Made by a program: the position numbers and the translations under genes | Source: Cyclospora cayetanensis | Taxonomy: Eukaryota > Apicomplexa > Conoidasida > Eucoccidiorida > Eimeriidae | Assembly (NCBI RefSeq): GCF_002999335.1 | Contig: NW_020312043.1 | Coordinates: 79,541 to 143,540 of the forward strand | Length of the DNA stretch: 64,000 nt | Direction: 5' to 3' | In this document: positions 23,372-35,208 of the stretch, one piece after another | Position numbering within the stretch: position 1 is the stretch's first letter | Layout of the letters: every line of letters starts with the position of its first letter | Notes under the pieces: generated by a model | What the model was told of the DNA's origin: nothing | Seen by the model: only the letters and a program-made list of their open reading frames with translations | Databases searched by the model: none

Positions 23372-24953
23372 CATGCAGCAGCAGTACATGCAGCAGCTGC
23401 AGCAACAGCAGCAGCTGCAGCAGCAGCAGCAGCTGCAGCAACAGCAGCAACTGCAGCTAATGATGCAGCAGCAAGGGCAGCAATTGCCTACGGGGCTGCC
23501 ACAGCAGCAAGCGGCCTCGCAGTACGGTCCTCAATGGCAGCAGCAGCTTCCCAAGCAGCAGTTGCAGCAGCAAGGCTGGACACCATATCAGCAGCAGCAG
23601 CTGGAGCAGCTTCAGCAGCAGCAGCAGCAGCTTCAGCAATTGCAGCGACAGCAGCAACAGCAGCAGCTGGAGCAGCTGCAGCAGCTGCAGTGGCTGCAGC
23701 AGCAGCAGTACATGCAGCAGCAGCAGTACATGCAGCAGCAGATGCAGCACCAGCCTCCGTATCGTGCATCTGCAGGCGCAGTCAATGCGGCTGGATTGAA
23801 TGCAGGCATGGCTGTCGCGCCAGAAATGACGAGTGCTGCCTCGGTGGGAAGGCAAGCAAAGCCGCTTTCCCCTACCGCAGCAGTCCTCATGAATAGCTTG
23901 CGAGGAGTCTTGGGAGACTTGTCTGCATCGGGCAGCAGATTTTCTGTGGAGCAGCTGACGTCGCTGGTGCTGCAGCACCTGCCGCTGCAGCAGCAGCGAC
24001 AAATATACCTGCAGCTGCAGCAGATGCTGGCCCCCGAGCAGCAGCAGCAGCAGCACCTGCAGCAGCGGCACCAGCAGCAGCTGATGCAGCAGCAGCTGAT
24101 GCAGCAGCAGCAGCTACCAGTGCTGACTTCGCAGGAAGCAAGCGACCTCACCAGAGCGACAGCGCTCATGTCTGCCGCCGCTGCGGCTGCAGCAGCACAG
24201 GAAGAAGAGTTTCTAGGCCAGAGCGTAGATCCCTGTACTCCTGTTGAGTGTCTGGGGGCCCCCGTAAACAGGGGGCCCCCCGCTTGCGGATCTGACGCAG
24301 TCACCTATGAGAGCCGCTGCGCACTGCTGACGGAGGTCTGTCGGCTCAGCAGCACTGGCAACAGCAACACCCATCATCCTGCGACTCCGCTGTTTTTGCT
24401 GCACGAAGGGCCGTGCGAACCTGGATATCAGTCGCAGCAACAGGGAGATTCTACCGCCAGTGCGTCTCCTGGCCGCAGCGCCACGAAGAGCAGCACGCCG
24501 CCTCCCTCTCAGGAGCAACAGCAAAACCAGCAGCAGCAGCAGCAGCAGCAAGAGGGAAAGAAGCAGCAACGCTGCAGGATCAACTGTCCGTCGGGAGGCG
24601 TCAGGGTTTGTGGAACGGATGGGCAAACCTATGCGAACGAATGCGAACTCGAAGCATACTCATGCCTGCAGCAGCAACATATTCGCCTAAAGCACATGGG
24701 GCCATGCCCGAGGGCATCTAGTGCTGCTGCTACTACGCCTGCTGCTGCTGCTAATACGCCTGCTGCTGCTGCTGCTGCTACTACGCCTGCTGCTGCTGCT
24801 ACTACTACGCCTGCTGCTGCTGCTACTACTACGCCTGCTGCTGCTGCTACTACTACTACGCCTGCTGCTGCTGGTGCATCCTCGTCACCAGCGCGAGGCA
24901 ACGTAGCCTCGCCGCAAGATGCGACCACGGACAATCATAAATCTGCACTCTGA
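22665..24953 (+). CDS. poly-Gln protein with two Kazal serine protease inhibitor domains
   Basis: Single open frame; I take the first in-frame ATG (22665). The frame is open upstream, so the start is uncertain. About residue 165 there is one hydrophobic segment (IWLVAVAFLLLVL), which could be a signal anchor or, if translation starts later, a signal peptide. Next comes a Gln-rich region (about residues 185-510) interrupted by short Met, Leu and Tyr motifs. Kazal domain 1 (nt about 24226-24415) shows DPCTPVECLG, then ACGSDAVTYESRCAL and an ending GPC, with a lengthened Asn/His loop. Kazal domain 2 (nt about 24574-24708) is more canonical: CRINCPSGG, then VCGTDGQTYANECELE and MGPC. Kazal proteins inhibit extracellular serine proteases, and coccidia secrete several. 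The tail is an Ala/Thr/Pro repeat. Secretion or a membrane tether is inferred. Confidence 0.8.
23338..24120 (+). repeat. CAG-based poly-Gln tracts within the Kazal gene
   Basis: Long runs of CAG/CAA, with the purest at 23338-23370, interspersed with CTG and ATG codons, give poly-Gln with Leu and Met. This is the usual coccidian homopolymeric amino acid repeat. Long antisense poly-Leu/Ala frames arise from the same repeat and were not annotated. Confidence 0.9.
24722..24872 (+). repeat. GCTGCTGCT-ACTACG repeat encoding Ala/Thr/Pro tail
   Basis: About six imperfect units of 18-24 bp encode TTPAAAA-type blocks at the C-terminus of the Kazal protein. Confidence 0.85.
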
Positions 24954-24985
24954 TGCATATACCCAGGGATTCTTTGGATGCCTCC

Positions 24986-25240
24986 TCACGGCTCCCGACC
25001 TTTCTGGCGCTTTACTCCATGCGAATGCAGTGCCCCTGTTAGCGGTATCTGGAGCTGCTGCAGATCGAGACGCTGCAGTCGCTCGGTAAAGAAAGACTGA
25101 GAAAGATCTGCGGGCAGTGGAATGGAGGGCAAGAATTGCTGCTGCACTCCCGCTGTTGCCTGTGGCGCATGCAGCGACAAGGCGCGCGGCAGCAGCAGCA
25201 ACAGCAACAGCAGCAGCGGCGGTGCATAGCGCTTCATCAT
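24986..25240 (-). CDS. possible small secreted protein (84 aa), tail-to-tail with the Kazal gene
   Basis: The open frame begins MMKRYAPP followed by ten Leu and PRALSLHA, a textbook signal peptide with a likely cleavage after ALS. It continues with a mixed-composition segment (FLPSIPLPADLSQSF). The Leu run is read from a CAG repeat on the other strand, so the apparent signal peptide could be an accident of the microsatellite. It might also be exon 1 of a gene whose other exons I could not find. Treat as a candidate only. Confidence 0.3.
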   Translation of the reverse strand: MMKRYAPPLLLLLLLLLPRALSLHAPQATAGVQQQFLPSIPLPADLSQSFFTERLQRLDLQQLQIPLTGALHSHGVKRQKGREP

Positions 25241-25253
25241 CGCAGGGAGACAA

Positions 25254-26862
25254 TAATTTTCAATGGCCCTTCAACCCAAAGCACTCGTTTGCACTGTGTT
25301 AAAACCACTGCGTTCTACCGGCAGCAACACCTTGTCTTGTGTGCAACACACGAGAAGCAGTAAGAAAAAGAGATCCAAATGCCAGCAGATGCTGTTGTTG
25401 CTGCCAGAAGCGAAGCCGTACTTGGGCTTGGCGGCTGCTTCGGGCAGAAGGCGCTGGCTCGTAAAAAATGAGACAGCTTCCCGAGGCGCTGCACACGCAG
25501 CTTAAATGCCAAATTTTTAACATGCTTCGCGCGCTGCCTGAGCCGAAAGGCTGGCAGCTCTATTCTACATTATCTTTTTAAAGGGCCGGAACAGTTCTTT
25601 ATACCTCTCGGTGACCAAGACAGTTAGAACCACACGCAGAGCCGGCAAAAGTGACGTTGCGTTTGTGGCCGTGAAAAGAGCTGTCGACGCACAATGAGCA
25701 ATAGGCAGCAACGACTCAGAGGCACAGACAGTGCCAGCCTGCCTGCTTGCAGGCGGCCTTCAGAAATAGCACAGAAGAAGGCAACGCGGGGTGTCCTCTC
25801 TTTGAGCACACACCGTTGTTGCCCAGCGCGCTCAGTAGTCTCCGCAGAGAGCTACGGGAAGAATTGGATGGGCGGGCAGGAAAAACAGAAGTGTAGCGGT
25901 TGAGGGCGCTCTGTTTCAAAAAACATATATCGCGCTACTAATACCAAATGCTGTCTGAAACGAGCGGAGGGGGATTTTACAGATGCCGAATGCCACGCGC
26001 ACCAAACAAGCTCTGCAGATAGATGGCTCGCTCACTTGATATAGATGTATGGTTATGCACACATTTCTACAAGTCTGTGTTTAGGTGTCTGCGCGCCGGT
26101 GTCTTCGAAAGTGTAGCCCTGCTTCCTGGGTGACCGCAAGAATTGAGTGCTAACAGAGCAGCGTATATAACTCTATGACAAGGAAGACATATATGTATAT
26201 GTCTTCCTGTATATATACCACATCAGAGCGAGGCCAATCCCTATCTTTGTAGCCTTCACCTCCATCTACGTGCTGGCAAACAGGATGCTCCTGAGGAGCC
26301 ACACGAGCCTAGTAGGTGCAGATGGAAGCCCTTGGAGGCGCTGCGCGCATTTTGTCTGTCTAGGAGACTTCCAAAGATGAGGGCGGCAAGCGCTGGACTA
26401 AGGCCTAACACCTTCCCCGGTCAGACCAAAAAGAACCCCCGCCAATCGCTCGTCACGCGTAGTGCACTGCTGCAGTGTCCGAAACTTTGGAGCTTCATGA
26501 TGGTGGGGAACGTGTAGCTAAGGGAAGGAAGGAAGCTCACGGACGGAGGATTTCTGTAGTGGACTGCGCTGCACTTCGGCATTCTCCATAAAACTATTTT
26601 TAAACTTCCGATTTAGTAAGCAAGAGACTCGTTGGCTTGCTCGTTAGAGGGTTTTATTTACTGCAGAGAACTGACGGCTTGATGCGAAAAGGCGTAATTT
26701 TGTGTGCTTTTACGCTAGAGGCCACGCGCTTGTGGCTATGCATACTTAGAGTACTCAAAAGGTTCGAGGACGCGAACCCTTGATTTTCTCGCTCTTCAGG
26801 TCGGAAAATCTGAGTACCGAGAGCGGTGGAAGGAGGGTGATTTTTGCTGAAGACGTCAAAAC
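25254..26862. other. intergenic, no supported gene
   Basis: Only short ORFs. It contains a near-perfect 28-bp inverted repeat at 26181-26208 next to TATATA tracts. Confidence 0.4.
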
Positions 26863-27363
26863 TTGTCAAGCTTTTTATGCAGGGGCCTCCATATGGGTGT
26901 CTTAGATGGAGGCCCCGCACGGGCTGGGTACTCTGCCGAACGTCGCACCATCTGGAAAAGGGTCCACTGGGATCAAGCCTGGCTGCTACAGACAGTCTTT
27001 ATTTCAAGTTTGACGCCTACAGCCTCGGAAGCACGCAACCTTGCTTGCTCACGGTGAGGCAGCGTGACTGCCTGTTTGGCGCGTGTGCCCCCGTCAGTTC
27101 TGCCCTACAGATCTCCTCAGCGGATCTTCGGATCAGAGAATTTCTGGCTGGGTGTGCTGCTCCAAGAGAGGCTTCCAGCATTTCTGTGCGTGCAGTGTCT
27201 CGCGTTGATTGTTTGCTTCGTCACATCGGGGGCCTTGGAATCGAAATGCCTAAGCGGTGCGCAGAAGCATCGCGAAGAGGACGCCACACGACGCCCGACC
27301 AAGCCCCTAAAATTCAATTATGCTGATTATCAAGTCTACAAAGCAAAGACAAGCAGGTGGTGA
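26863..27363 (+). CDS. candidate two-exon small membrane protein, unrecognised
   Basis: The 3' exon is the persuasive part. From about 27111 to the TGA at 27361-27363 it encodes a hydrophobic span (LPAFLCVQCLALIVCFVTS) followed by a charged, aromatic tail ending YADYQVYKAKTSRW, the sort of layout seen in small mitochondrial inner-membrane subunits. A GTGAGG donor at 27054 can join to an acceptor at 27110 in phase with the ATG at 26863, giving a 57-bp intron. An alternative joins the frame starting at 26844 to an acceptor at 27120. Upstream exon choice is therefore open. No family was recognised. Confidence 0.4.
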
Positions 27364-28218
27364 GAAGAACAGACGCGCCGCTCTGCACTGCCCTGCCGTG
27401 CATCTATGGCCACGACGGCGTCACTTGGCAGGGGTCGCCCTCGTGAAGCTTCAGCGTTGCGTGCTTCTTCGTGGTCTCTTGAGCGCTTAAAATTCAGAAA
27501 TTTGTGTTTAAGGTTGCAAACGCAAGAATGGTTTGCATTTAAACCTCCGTTTCCATTGAGATCATCCCTGGCTGCCCTCGCTGCGGTGTGCCTCCTTCCC
27601 CCCGGCCGCTGGTGTGCTCGCGTCCACACTCTCCTCACGCCGGCAGCCCACGCGGCAGATGCCAGCCTTCCCGACGCCTCTGAAATGCAAATTCTGCCAG
27701 AAAGTCGCTTTTTTAAAGTCATAGAGTTCACCACTTTGTCTTGGGGTCCCCATATCCGCCCTGCGTTTCGTTGCTCCCTAGGTGGCAGCCGAGCGGCGTT
27801 TTGTGGGGGGAAGCAGAGGGGAAGGGGGAGACTGCGGTTCTCCCAAGAAATCTCACGGCGGCACAAAGCTACACACCTCGGACAAAGTCACACGCATGCG
27901 GCTGCTTGCCAGCGGCCTGTGTGTGTTGCGCTTTCCACGAGCATTGCGAAACGAGCAGCAGAGCAGCAACTAGACTGCCACGGCACGAAACAGCAGCGTG
28001 TGCTCTCGCTGTTTCATCCCTCCTTTTCCGCTTGATCTTACTTTTTTCGACGTAGAACCTTTAATTTTGGCTTCGGCGAGGAAAATTCCACGTCCGTCTT
28101 CCCTCGCTCTACGACCTTCCTCATAGCCTCCCGGCTCCCAGCAGGGGCCCCCCTTCCTCTGCCGCCGACGGGGGCCCCCAGCAGCAGCAACAGCAACAGC
28201 AGCAGCAGCAGTAGTACT
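27364..28218. other. intergenic with overlapping open frames on both strands
   Basis: A 209-codon plus frame (27406-28035) and a 176-codon minus frame (27336-27866) overlap; neither has motifs or a clear start context. The region leads into the first exon of the branching-enzyme gene, so a promoter and 5' UTR are expected near 28000-28218, including the CAG run at 28180-28210. Confidence 0.35.
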
Positions 28219-31200
28219 ATGGATGTTATTCGTTTGTTGAAGTGTTGCCACAGGCACCGAAACAGGAGGAACACAGAGGTGTCTGAGGTGAGCTTTCAGG
28301 GTATTGAGAGGGGGCGGCTGGGCTGTCTAGGGTGTGTGAATGCGCATATGTGTGTGTTGTTTGAGAGTAGAACTTTTGAACCTCGGCATTTCGCATCGAT
28401 TTTTTGCGAGTCCTTCATTATTTAAGGGCCAACGCTCATGCGGGTACTCTCAATTCATGGGGTTTCGTGCTGCCCAGCGCACGCAGGCAGCTGTAAGTCA
28501 GGGGCTGTCGCGTGTTGCCCATTAGTGCTGTGGTGCTTGCCAGCCTGTGCAGGGTGACGTCTCGGGGCGCTCTGAATTGCGAAAACAACAGCTGCAGCTG
28601 CCAGTGCAGCCTCCGCTGCTGCAGCATCCCACGTGCCCAGAGGCGAGGAACGTTGTTGGAGAATCAGGTGCAGCCGTAACAACAGAGGGTAATACGGCAG
28701 TTGCTGACGCGGAAGAGGCAACGAAGTCGGCGGCGCTTACAGCGGACGACGAGAAGGCCATCAGTGCAGCAGTTGCTGCTGCAGTTGCAGCTGCTGCCGC
28801 GCAGCTGTCAGCCGAGGCGGCAGCAGCTGCAACAACAGCCAGAGCAACGACAACGACAAAACACGAAGGGGTGTATCCAGAAGCAGAGGCAGAAGACGAA
28901 GCAGCTGCAACAGCGGAAGCAACACTCACTGATGCCTCCTCAGCGGAGAGTGCTGCCCTAGAGGTAACGGAAAACAGAGCAGCAGAGGGCTCCGCGACAT
29001 CGCACCGAGCAGCAGTAAATTTCGCAAGCTCTCGTCTCCCAAAGATGGCAAAGGAAGCAAAGGCGGAGGCAGCAAAAACGGCGAAGGCGGCATTTCAAGC
29101 GGCCAGAGCAGCCACAGGAGTGACAAAGGCTTCAACAGTAGAAGAACCTCAGACCGCAGCGGAGGAGGGAGCGGCAGAGGCAGCAGCAGGGGGGGCTTCC
29201 CGAGTGTGGCATTTACAGGCAGCAAACGCAGCAGAGAAGGCAGCAGTAGCAGCAGCAGAGGAGACAGCAGCAGAGGAGACAGCAGCAGAAGCAGCAGAGG
29301 AGACAGCAGAGGAGACAGCAGTGGCAGAAGGGGCAGCTGCAAAAATAGTGGCGACAGCGGAAGCACCAGCAATGGGCGATTTGCCAGATGAGGCGACGGC
29401 AGCCAAGGCAGCGCAAGAAATCGTGATTGTACCAAAGACAGAAGACCGCTCGGGAAAGGCGCTAGGTTGCACCTTGTTTAATAGACAAAGAGGCCTCTGT
29501 GCCTTTAGATTTTGGGGGCCCCATGTTTCCATGGCGTGGGTAAGCATTCTTTCCGGAATGTGTGGAGGGGCCAGCATGCAAGCCGCAGAATCGCCGCTGT
29601 TCAAGCGCTAGAATGTGCCTTTTTCAGGGATCGGCTTCTTTCAAACGTCTCACATTTTCCGGATGCTTTTTCTGCTCTCTCCAGGTGGAAATACAAGGAG
29701 TGCAGCTTCCCATGGAATCCGAGGGCGAGGGCGACCTGTGGTCTGTCTGTCTCGCGGGGGTTCAGGAAGGCATGCGCTACCATTTTGTGCTTTCCTCAAA
29801 ACGAAACGATTGCTATTATCAGGAAGGCGAACTTCTGCACAGACGTATGTCAAAGAACGCTCTACCCGTCCACAGGACGGCCCGGCTGCGGGGTGTACAT
29901 ACACCCGACTTGGAGGCCACTCTTGCTACATCCGCTAATAGATCTACATCTGCTACTGTATTTGCTGCTAAAAACTGGTGCATTGGCTAAGAGATTTGGT
30001 GCATCGGCTAAGATATCTGGTGCATTGGCTAAGGGATTCGGTGCATGTGCTACTGTATTTGGTGCATCTGCTACTATATCTGCGTCTTCTGCTGCATCTG
30101 CTGCTGCATTTGCTGCTCATCTTTGCAGGCGACCCCTACGCGCGTTTTTGTGACTTCAACAGCAATGACTGTTTCGTTGTGGCCCCCCCCCTTCTAAAGG
30201 CAGCGGCAGAAAAAGCAGCAGGACCTGCAGACATGCCTGATATTCAGCCGTGGAATCGCTGGATTATTTACGAATTGCATCCCGGCACTTTTGTATCGCC
30301 CAAGGGCGGACAAACGTGAGGAATCGCATTGCAGCTTTTTCGGGAAAAGTTGGGGGGGGGTTGGAGAGGAATTGCACGTTTCAGGGGGAAGGTGGAAGAC
30401 GTTTTTTTTTAAAACAGGGAGTTTAAGAGCTTATTTAGAAACGAGAGGGCTGTTTGTTTCCTGCAGGGTGTTTGAGGCCGTTGGAGAGAAGATAGACTAT
30501 ATCGCATCCCTTGTAAGCTGCTGCCGGCCTGAAATTTGGCATGCATTTGTTGCTGCACAGAGCAACTGAATGCCGTATACGGCTGGAGTGTTGGGTGTTT
30601 TTGCCTTCAGGGCTTTACGGCTGTCGAGCTGATGCCAGTCCAGGAGTTTGGTGGCCTATGGGGGTATAACCCGCGGCTGCTTTTTGCCATTCACTCGCCT
30701 TACGGAACTCCCCAAGCGCTCAAGGCTCTTGTTCACCACTGCCACAAGAAGAAGATGGCGGTAAGCGAAGCTGAACCGACGATTCAAGAGGTTGCGAGCG
30801 CGTTGTTATGCCCGGTTGAAGAGGCTGAGAGGCCTTTGTGTATGGTTTATTAACCTCGCGGGGTTGAAGAACTCACGGGAAGGATGTCTGCTGCACATAT
30901 ATGGGCCGTATTGCTGCAGGTTATTTTCGATCTCGTTTTGAACCACGGCTCTGCCAAACTCAACTCCCTCTGGAACTGGGACGGGTGCTTTGCAAGAAAA
31001 TGTTGCTGCTGCTGCCGGCGACGCTGCTAGAGCTGCTGCTGCTGCTGTTGGTGCTTGCCAGCGGTGCAAGCTTGTGTTTTGAGCTGGACAAATCGCTTGC
31101 AGGCACGACGCAAGCCACGAAGCAACGGGCCGCAGATGTAAATATATCTATATATATCATGTACATGCATGCATTGTTCCTTCGTGTGTCTGCTGCTGGC

Positions 31201-34200
31201 AGCCGCTCCTCTCCTTGTTTCCTCTCTCTTTCTGTCCGCTCGCAGCTATGGCCAACACAACAACGGAGGAATTTATTTCGAAGGCGGAGGGGAGTCCGGA
31301 TGGGGTCGAAAATTTGCATTTCACAAGCGGGAAATCCGTCAGATGATCAAGGAGGCTGCCGCTGCCTTTATTGAGGAATACGAGTATGGCGCTGGGCCAT
31401 ACACTGTGGTGGCCTACGTCGATGCTGCAATTGCATGCCGCTGTAGACTATACGTATCTATATAAATATCTGCCTTTAAATGCGCTATTCTTTATGAGGG
31501 AAATGCGAAGGCCAGGTGCCTCGCGAAAGCTTTGTTTCTCTTTCTCATGATCTCTCTCTCTGTTTCTCTGCGTCTGTGTCTCTCAATCACTCCCTCTTCT
31601 TCTCTCCCTCTATGATGTCTCTCTAGCTTGCTGGCTCGCTGCTTCTAGGCTCCTGCTGAAAATCTTGCTCTTCCGACATGGCGTAAACACGGCGGCAGCA
31701 CTGGCAGCAGCAGGTGAATCCAGCAAGGTGGTCTGCGCGTAAATTTCATTGTGCTGCCTTGCTGCAGTGCAGACGCTTTGCGCTTGGACTCGGTGCATAA
31801 TTTGCCGTGGAACTTACTTCAAGTACTGTTTTTTGCCTCCCTCCATGTCTGAAATACCGCCTTCCCAAGAGCATTAGAGGCCCCTTGCTGCTGGGCTGTT
31901 TCGCTTGCGGTGCCTGTTCAAGTCCTTCGCAGAGCGCAGGCTGCCCGTTTCAGTTTCAGACGGCGAGGGGTCAAAATAAAAACGCTAGACGAGGAAGACA
32001 CTTGTGCTTTTTCTTTCTGGCGGGTGTCTCTTCTCTTCAGGAGCTTACAGGCTATCTGAAGAGCCGGTTCCCGTCAAAGATGCTCATTGCCGAAATCACA
32101 CCTGAAAATCCGAGGGTCTGCCGCGAAGCGCAGTGTGACGCTTGCTGGGTACACTCGGCGTTTTATGATGCCATGAAGGCAAGTTGCATGCAGCATTGTG
32201 GACGCAGCAGGCAGCGCCTCAGAAGAAGCTTTTAAAGCTAAGAGAGCTTCCGCTCAAGCCTGCTGTCCGTGCGGCTGCTCCGCGCAGATCATGCGGAATG
32301 AAGAAGTGCCCCACCATCTTTCCATGATCAAGAATATCGTCAACATCCACCAGTGCGTTTCTGTGCATCTAAAAGAGGGCCGCTTGGGGCCCCGTTGATG
32401 CAGCGGCCCCTCATGAAAAAACAGTGCAGGAGTGTGTGAGGTGTCTCCAGCGTGCATCAGCCGGAATGCGAGCTTGGTGCATGCGGATTTGCTGTGTTCG
32501 CCGCCACCAATCAGGGGGTTTTCCAAGTCATCGCAGTGCGTAAACTCGATTTTGGGGAGCCACGATCAGGCAGGAAATCGCAAGGGAGTACGTGAAGCCG
32601 TACTGTGTATATGGACTGCCTTGCCCTTTTGAACCCTCTTCATGCAACATTCCCGGAAGGCTGTTGTATCTTCATGAATAAACCTCCTGAAAATGCAGCC
32701 ATTTTTCAGCACTCCACGTATTTCCTGCCCCTGAGTCGTTTTTCCTCCTTTTCAGTGGTGAAGCCGCAAAGAAGCGGAAACTTTCCGTGTGTGTCTTCCG
32801 TGCATACGCGGCTGTTTCACCCTTCCTGCACGTGAACCTCAAACGTCCATCTGCTCCCGCTTCTCAGGGGCACACTGATGGAAAACAGGGGAAGTTCTTC
32901 GTCTCCCTCATTGGGAATAGACACAACTGGCATAGCCGCGCTCAGTGCCGCATGTGGTAAGCTCGAGGCAGCCAGCTTTAAGCTTGCGAGAATCAAGGAA
33001 TGCGCAATGCATATCGAACATGGAATAGTCGGCAGCACATCTCCAAGCCTTCCTCCCCGACGCACGAGTTGTGTCAGTCAGCTAGCTGGCCCTCTGTCAA
33101 GCCACGATAGCACACACTAGGCCTCGCGGAAGGCTATGTGGGAAGCCGCGTATTGACTGCAGCCTAGACACTGCAGAACGCGAGCACAAAAGCTTGCGCT
33201 TGCATTTCTTTTTCCTCAATATGTGGCTTGGAGCCGCCTTTTTCCTGATCTCACGTGCTACACAATGCAAAATGCAGTCTTTCAACTTGGCATGCATCTT
33301 TGTTTCTGTTCATCGACACCCTGCCGTGCCCCACGTCGCCCTTCCGGCCTCTGCTTTGTTGGAGCGGCTCTTATAATATGCAATGCCTTTTCGGGGTGCA
33401 GTAGTTCATCAAGAAAATGCCGCCACACGCAGTTTTGAAGTATCGTCTGTCTGCCCTTCCATACATGTATGTATATATGTATCTGTGTATGTGTATGTAC
33501 GTATATATGTATATGTATGTGTGTATATATGTATGTGTATGTATGTGTATCTATATGTATGTCTATGTACATGTATGTATGTGTACGTGTATACCTATAT
33601 GTATCTGTATGTGTATGTACATGTATGTGTATGTATGTAAAATATGGATGTGTATCTGTGCATGTATGTACATGTATGTATATGTACATATATGTACATA
33701 TGTGTGTATGTATGTAAAATATGTATGTGTGCGCATCCTTTGGTGGCACTGCGAGTGTATAGCTCTAGGCGTTGGCAGTGTCTGTGTGCGTGAAGGTATT
33801 CTCTGCAAGCCGTGAGCCGCGGCCTTCCGATGCTCTTTATGGGCTCAGAGACGCATCAAGACGGCTACTGGAATGTCGAGCCTGGCCGTTGTATGGACTG
33901 GAGTCTGATGGAAGACGCTTATGCGCAGCAAATGATGAAGCTGGTTTGTTTCGGGTTGTTTCGCACTCGCCAAACTATGCCTGTGCCCTGCTAGGCTTGT
34001 TTTGCTCTGAGGGAGGTGTAGTGCTGCTGCTAAATGGGAATTTCGTGCTGCTGCTGAATGGAAATTTCGTGCTGCTACTTAATGGGAATTTCATGCTGCT
34101 GCTAAATGAAAGCTTCATGCTGCTACTTGATGGAAATTTCGTGCTGCTACTTAATGGAAACTTAATGTTGCTACCTAATGGAAACTTCATGCTGCTGCTG

Positions 34201-35065
34201 GATGGGAACTTCGTGCTGCTGCTGAATGGGAATTTCGTGCTGCTACTTAATGGAGATTTCGTGCTGCAGGGGGCTGCTTCTTGTGTCGCCTTTTGCATGC
34301 TTCTTTTCTCTTGGCCGCTTTGTTGATTGAATGCTGGTGGCACGGCCTGTACTCTGGCTGGTTCGCGTGCTCTGTCTTGTCTTTCAAGTGAAAGTCTCTT
34401 GCTATGCACGTTTTTCACTCCAACGCCGTGTTTGCGTGAGGGGAGTTAGGTGCTCAACTGAGGGTTTCGCCGCGCGTCTTTACTCCGCAGCCTCTTCGCG
34501 CCATCGCTCTGACCTCCTCCACTGCTTGCCAGCCTTCGCTTGATCGTAATTCTGTATCTCCCTCTGCACAAGCCTCTTTTCGCCTCAGGTGGCAGCAGCC
34601 AATCGTCTGCGCTTGAGCCTTCCCGAGTTGACGGACGAGCACTGCACGCCACAGTTCTTCCACGAGAACTCTACGAATCGCGTCCTGGGTATGCCTTTTG
34701 AAGCCTTGGTTTCCGAAAGAGAGAGAAATAGAAAGGGAAAAGGAGAAAGCGAGAAAGAAAAGGAAAGAGAGAGAAGCAAAGCAGCCCCTCAAAAAAACTG
34801 ACTGCGCTGTCTTCGACCGAAAAGCTTTGTCTGCACAGCGTGCATAACTGCAGGAGACAGTCTCTGACCAAGGGCGTCCGTCTCCTGCGCGAAAAAATCC
34901 CACGCTGCCCTCTCCCGGGGCATGCTTTCTGTGTTTCTAAATAGCGCTGTATCCCTGCAAGATAGCCACCATCTCCGACAACTCAAGGGCCGGCATACAC
35001 AGATCTACATATAATTATTCATATATGTGTGTATGTATGTATGTATATGCAGATATGTATGCATC

Positions 35066-35113
<48 letters not shown>

Positions 35114-35138
35114 TATTTATATATATTTGTGTGTATAC

Positions 35139-35208
<70 letters not shown>

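Noticed and set aside
23169..24304. Antisense poly-Leu, poly-Ala and poly-Cys frames opposite the Kazal gene
   Set aside because: Shadows of the CAG tracts; the plus frame carries the Kazal cysteines.
27336..28035. Opposing 176- and 209-codon frames
   Set aside because: They overlap on opposite strands, have no motif, and codon content is not clearly better in either; neither could be defended as a gene.
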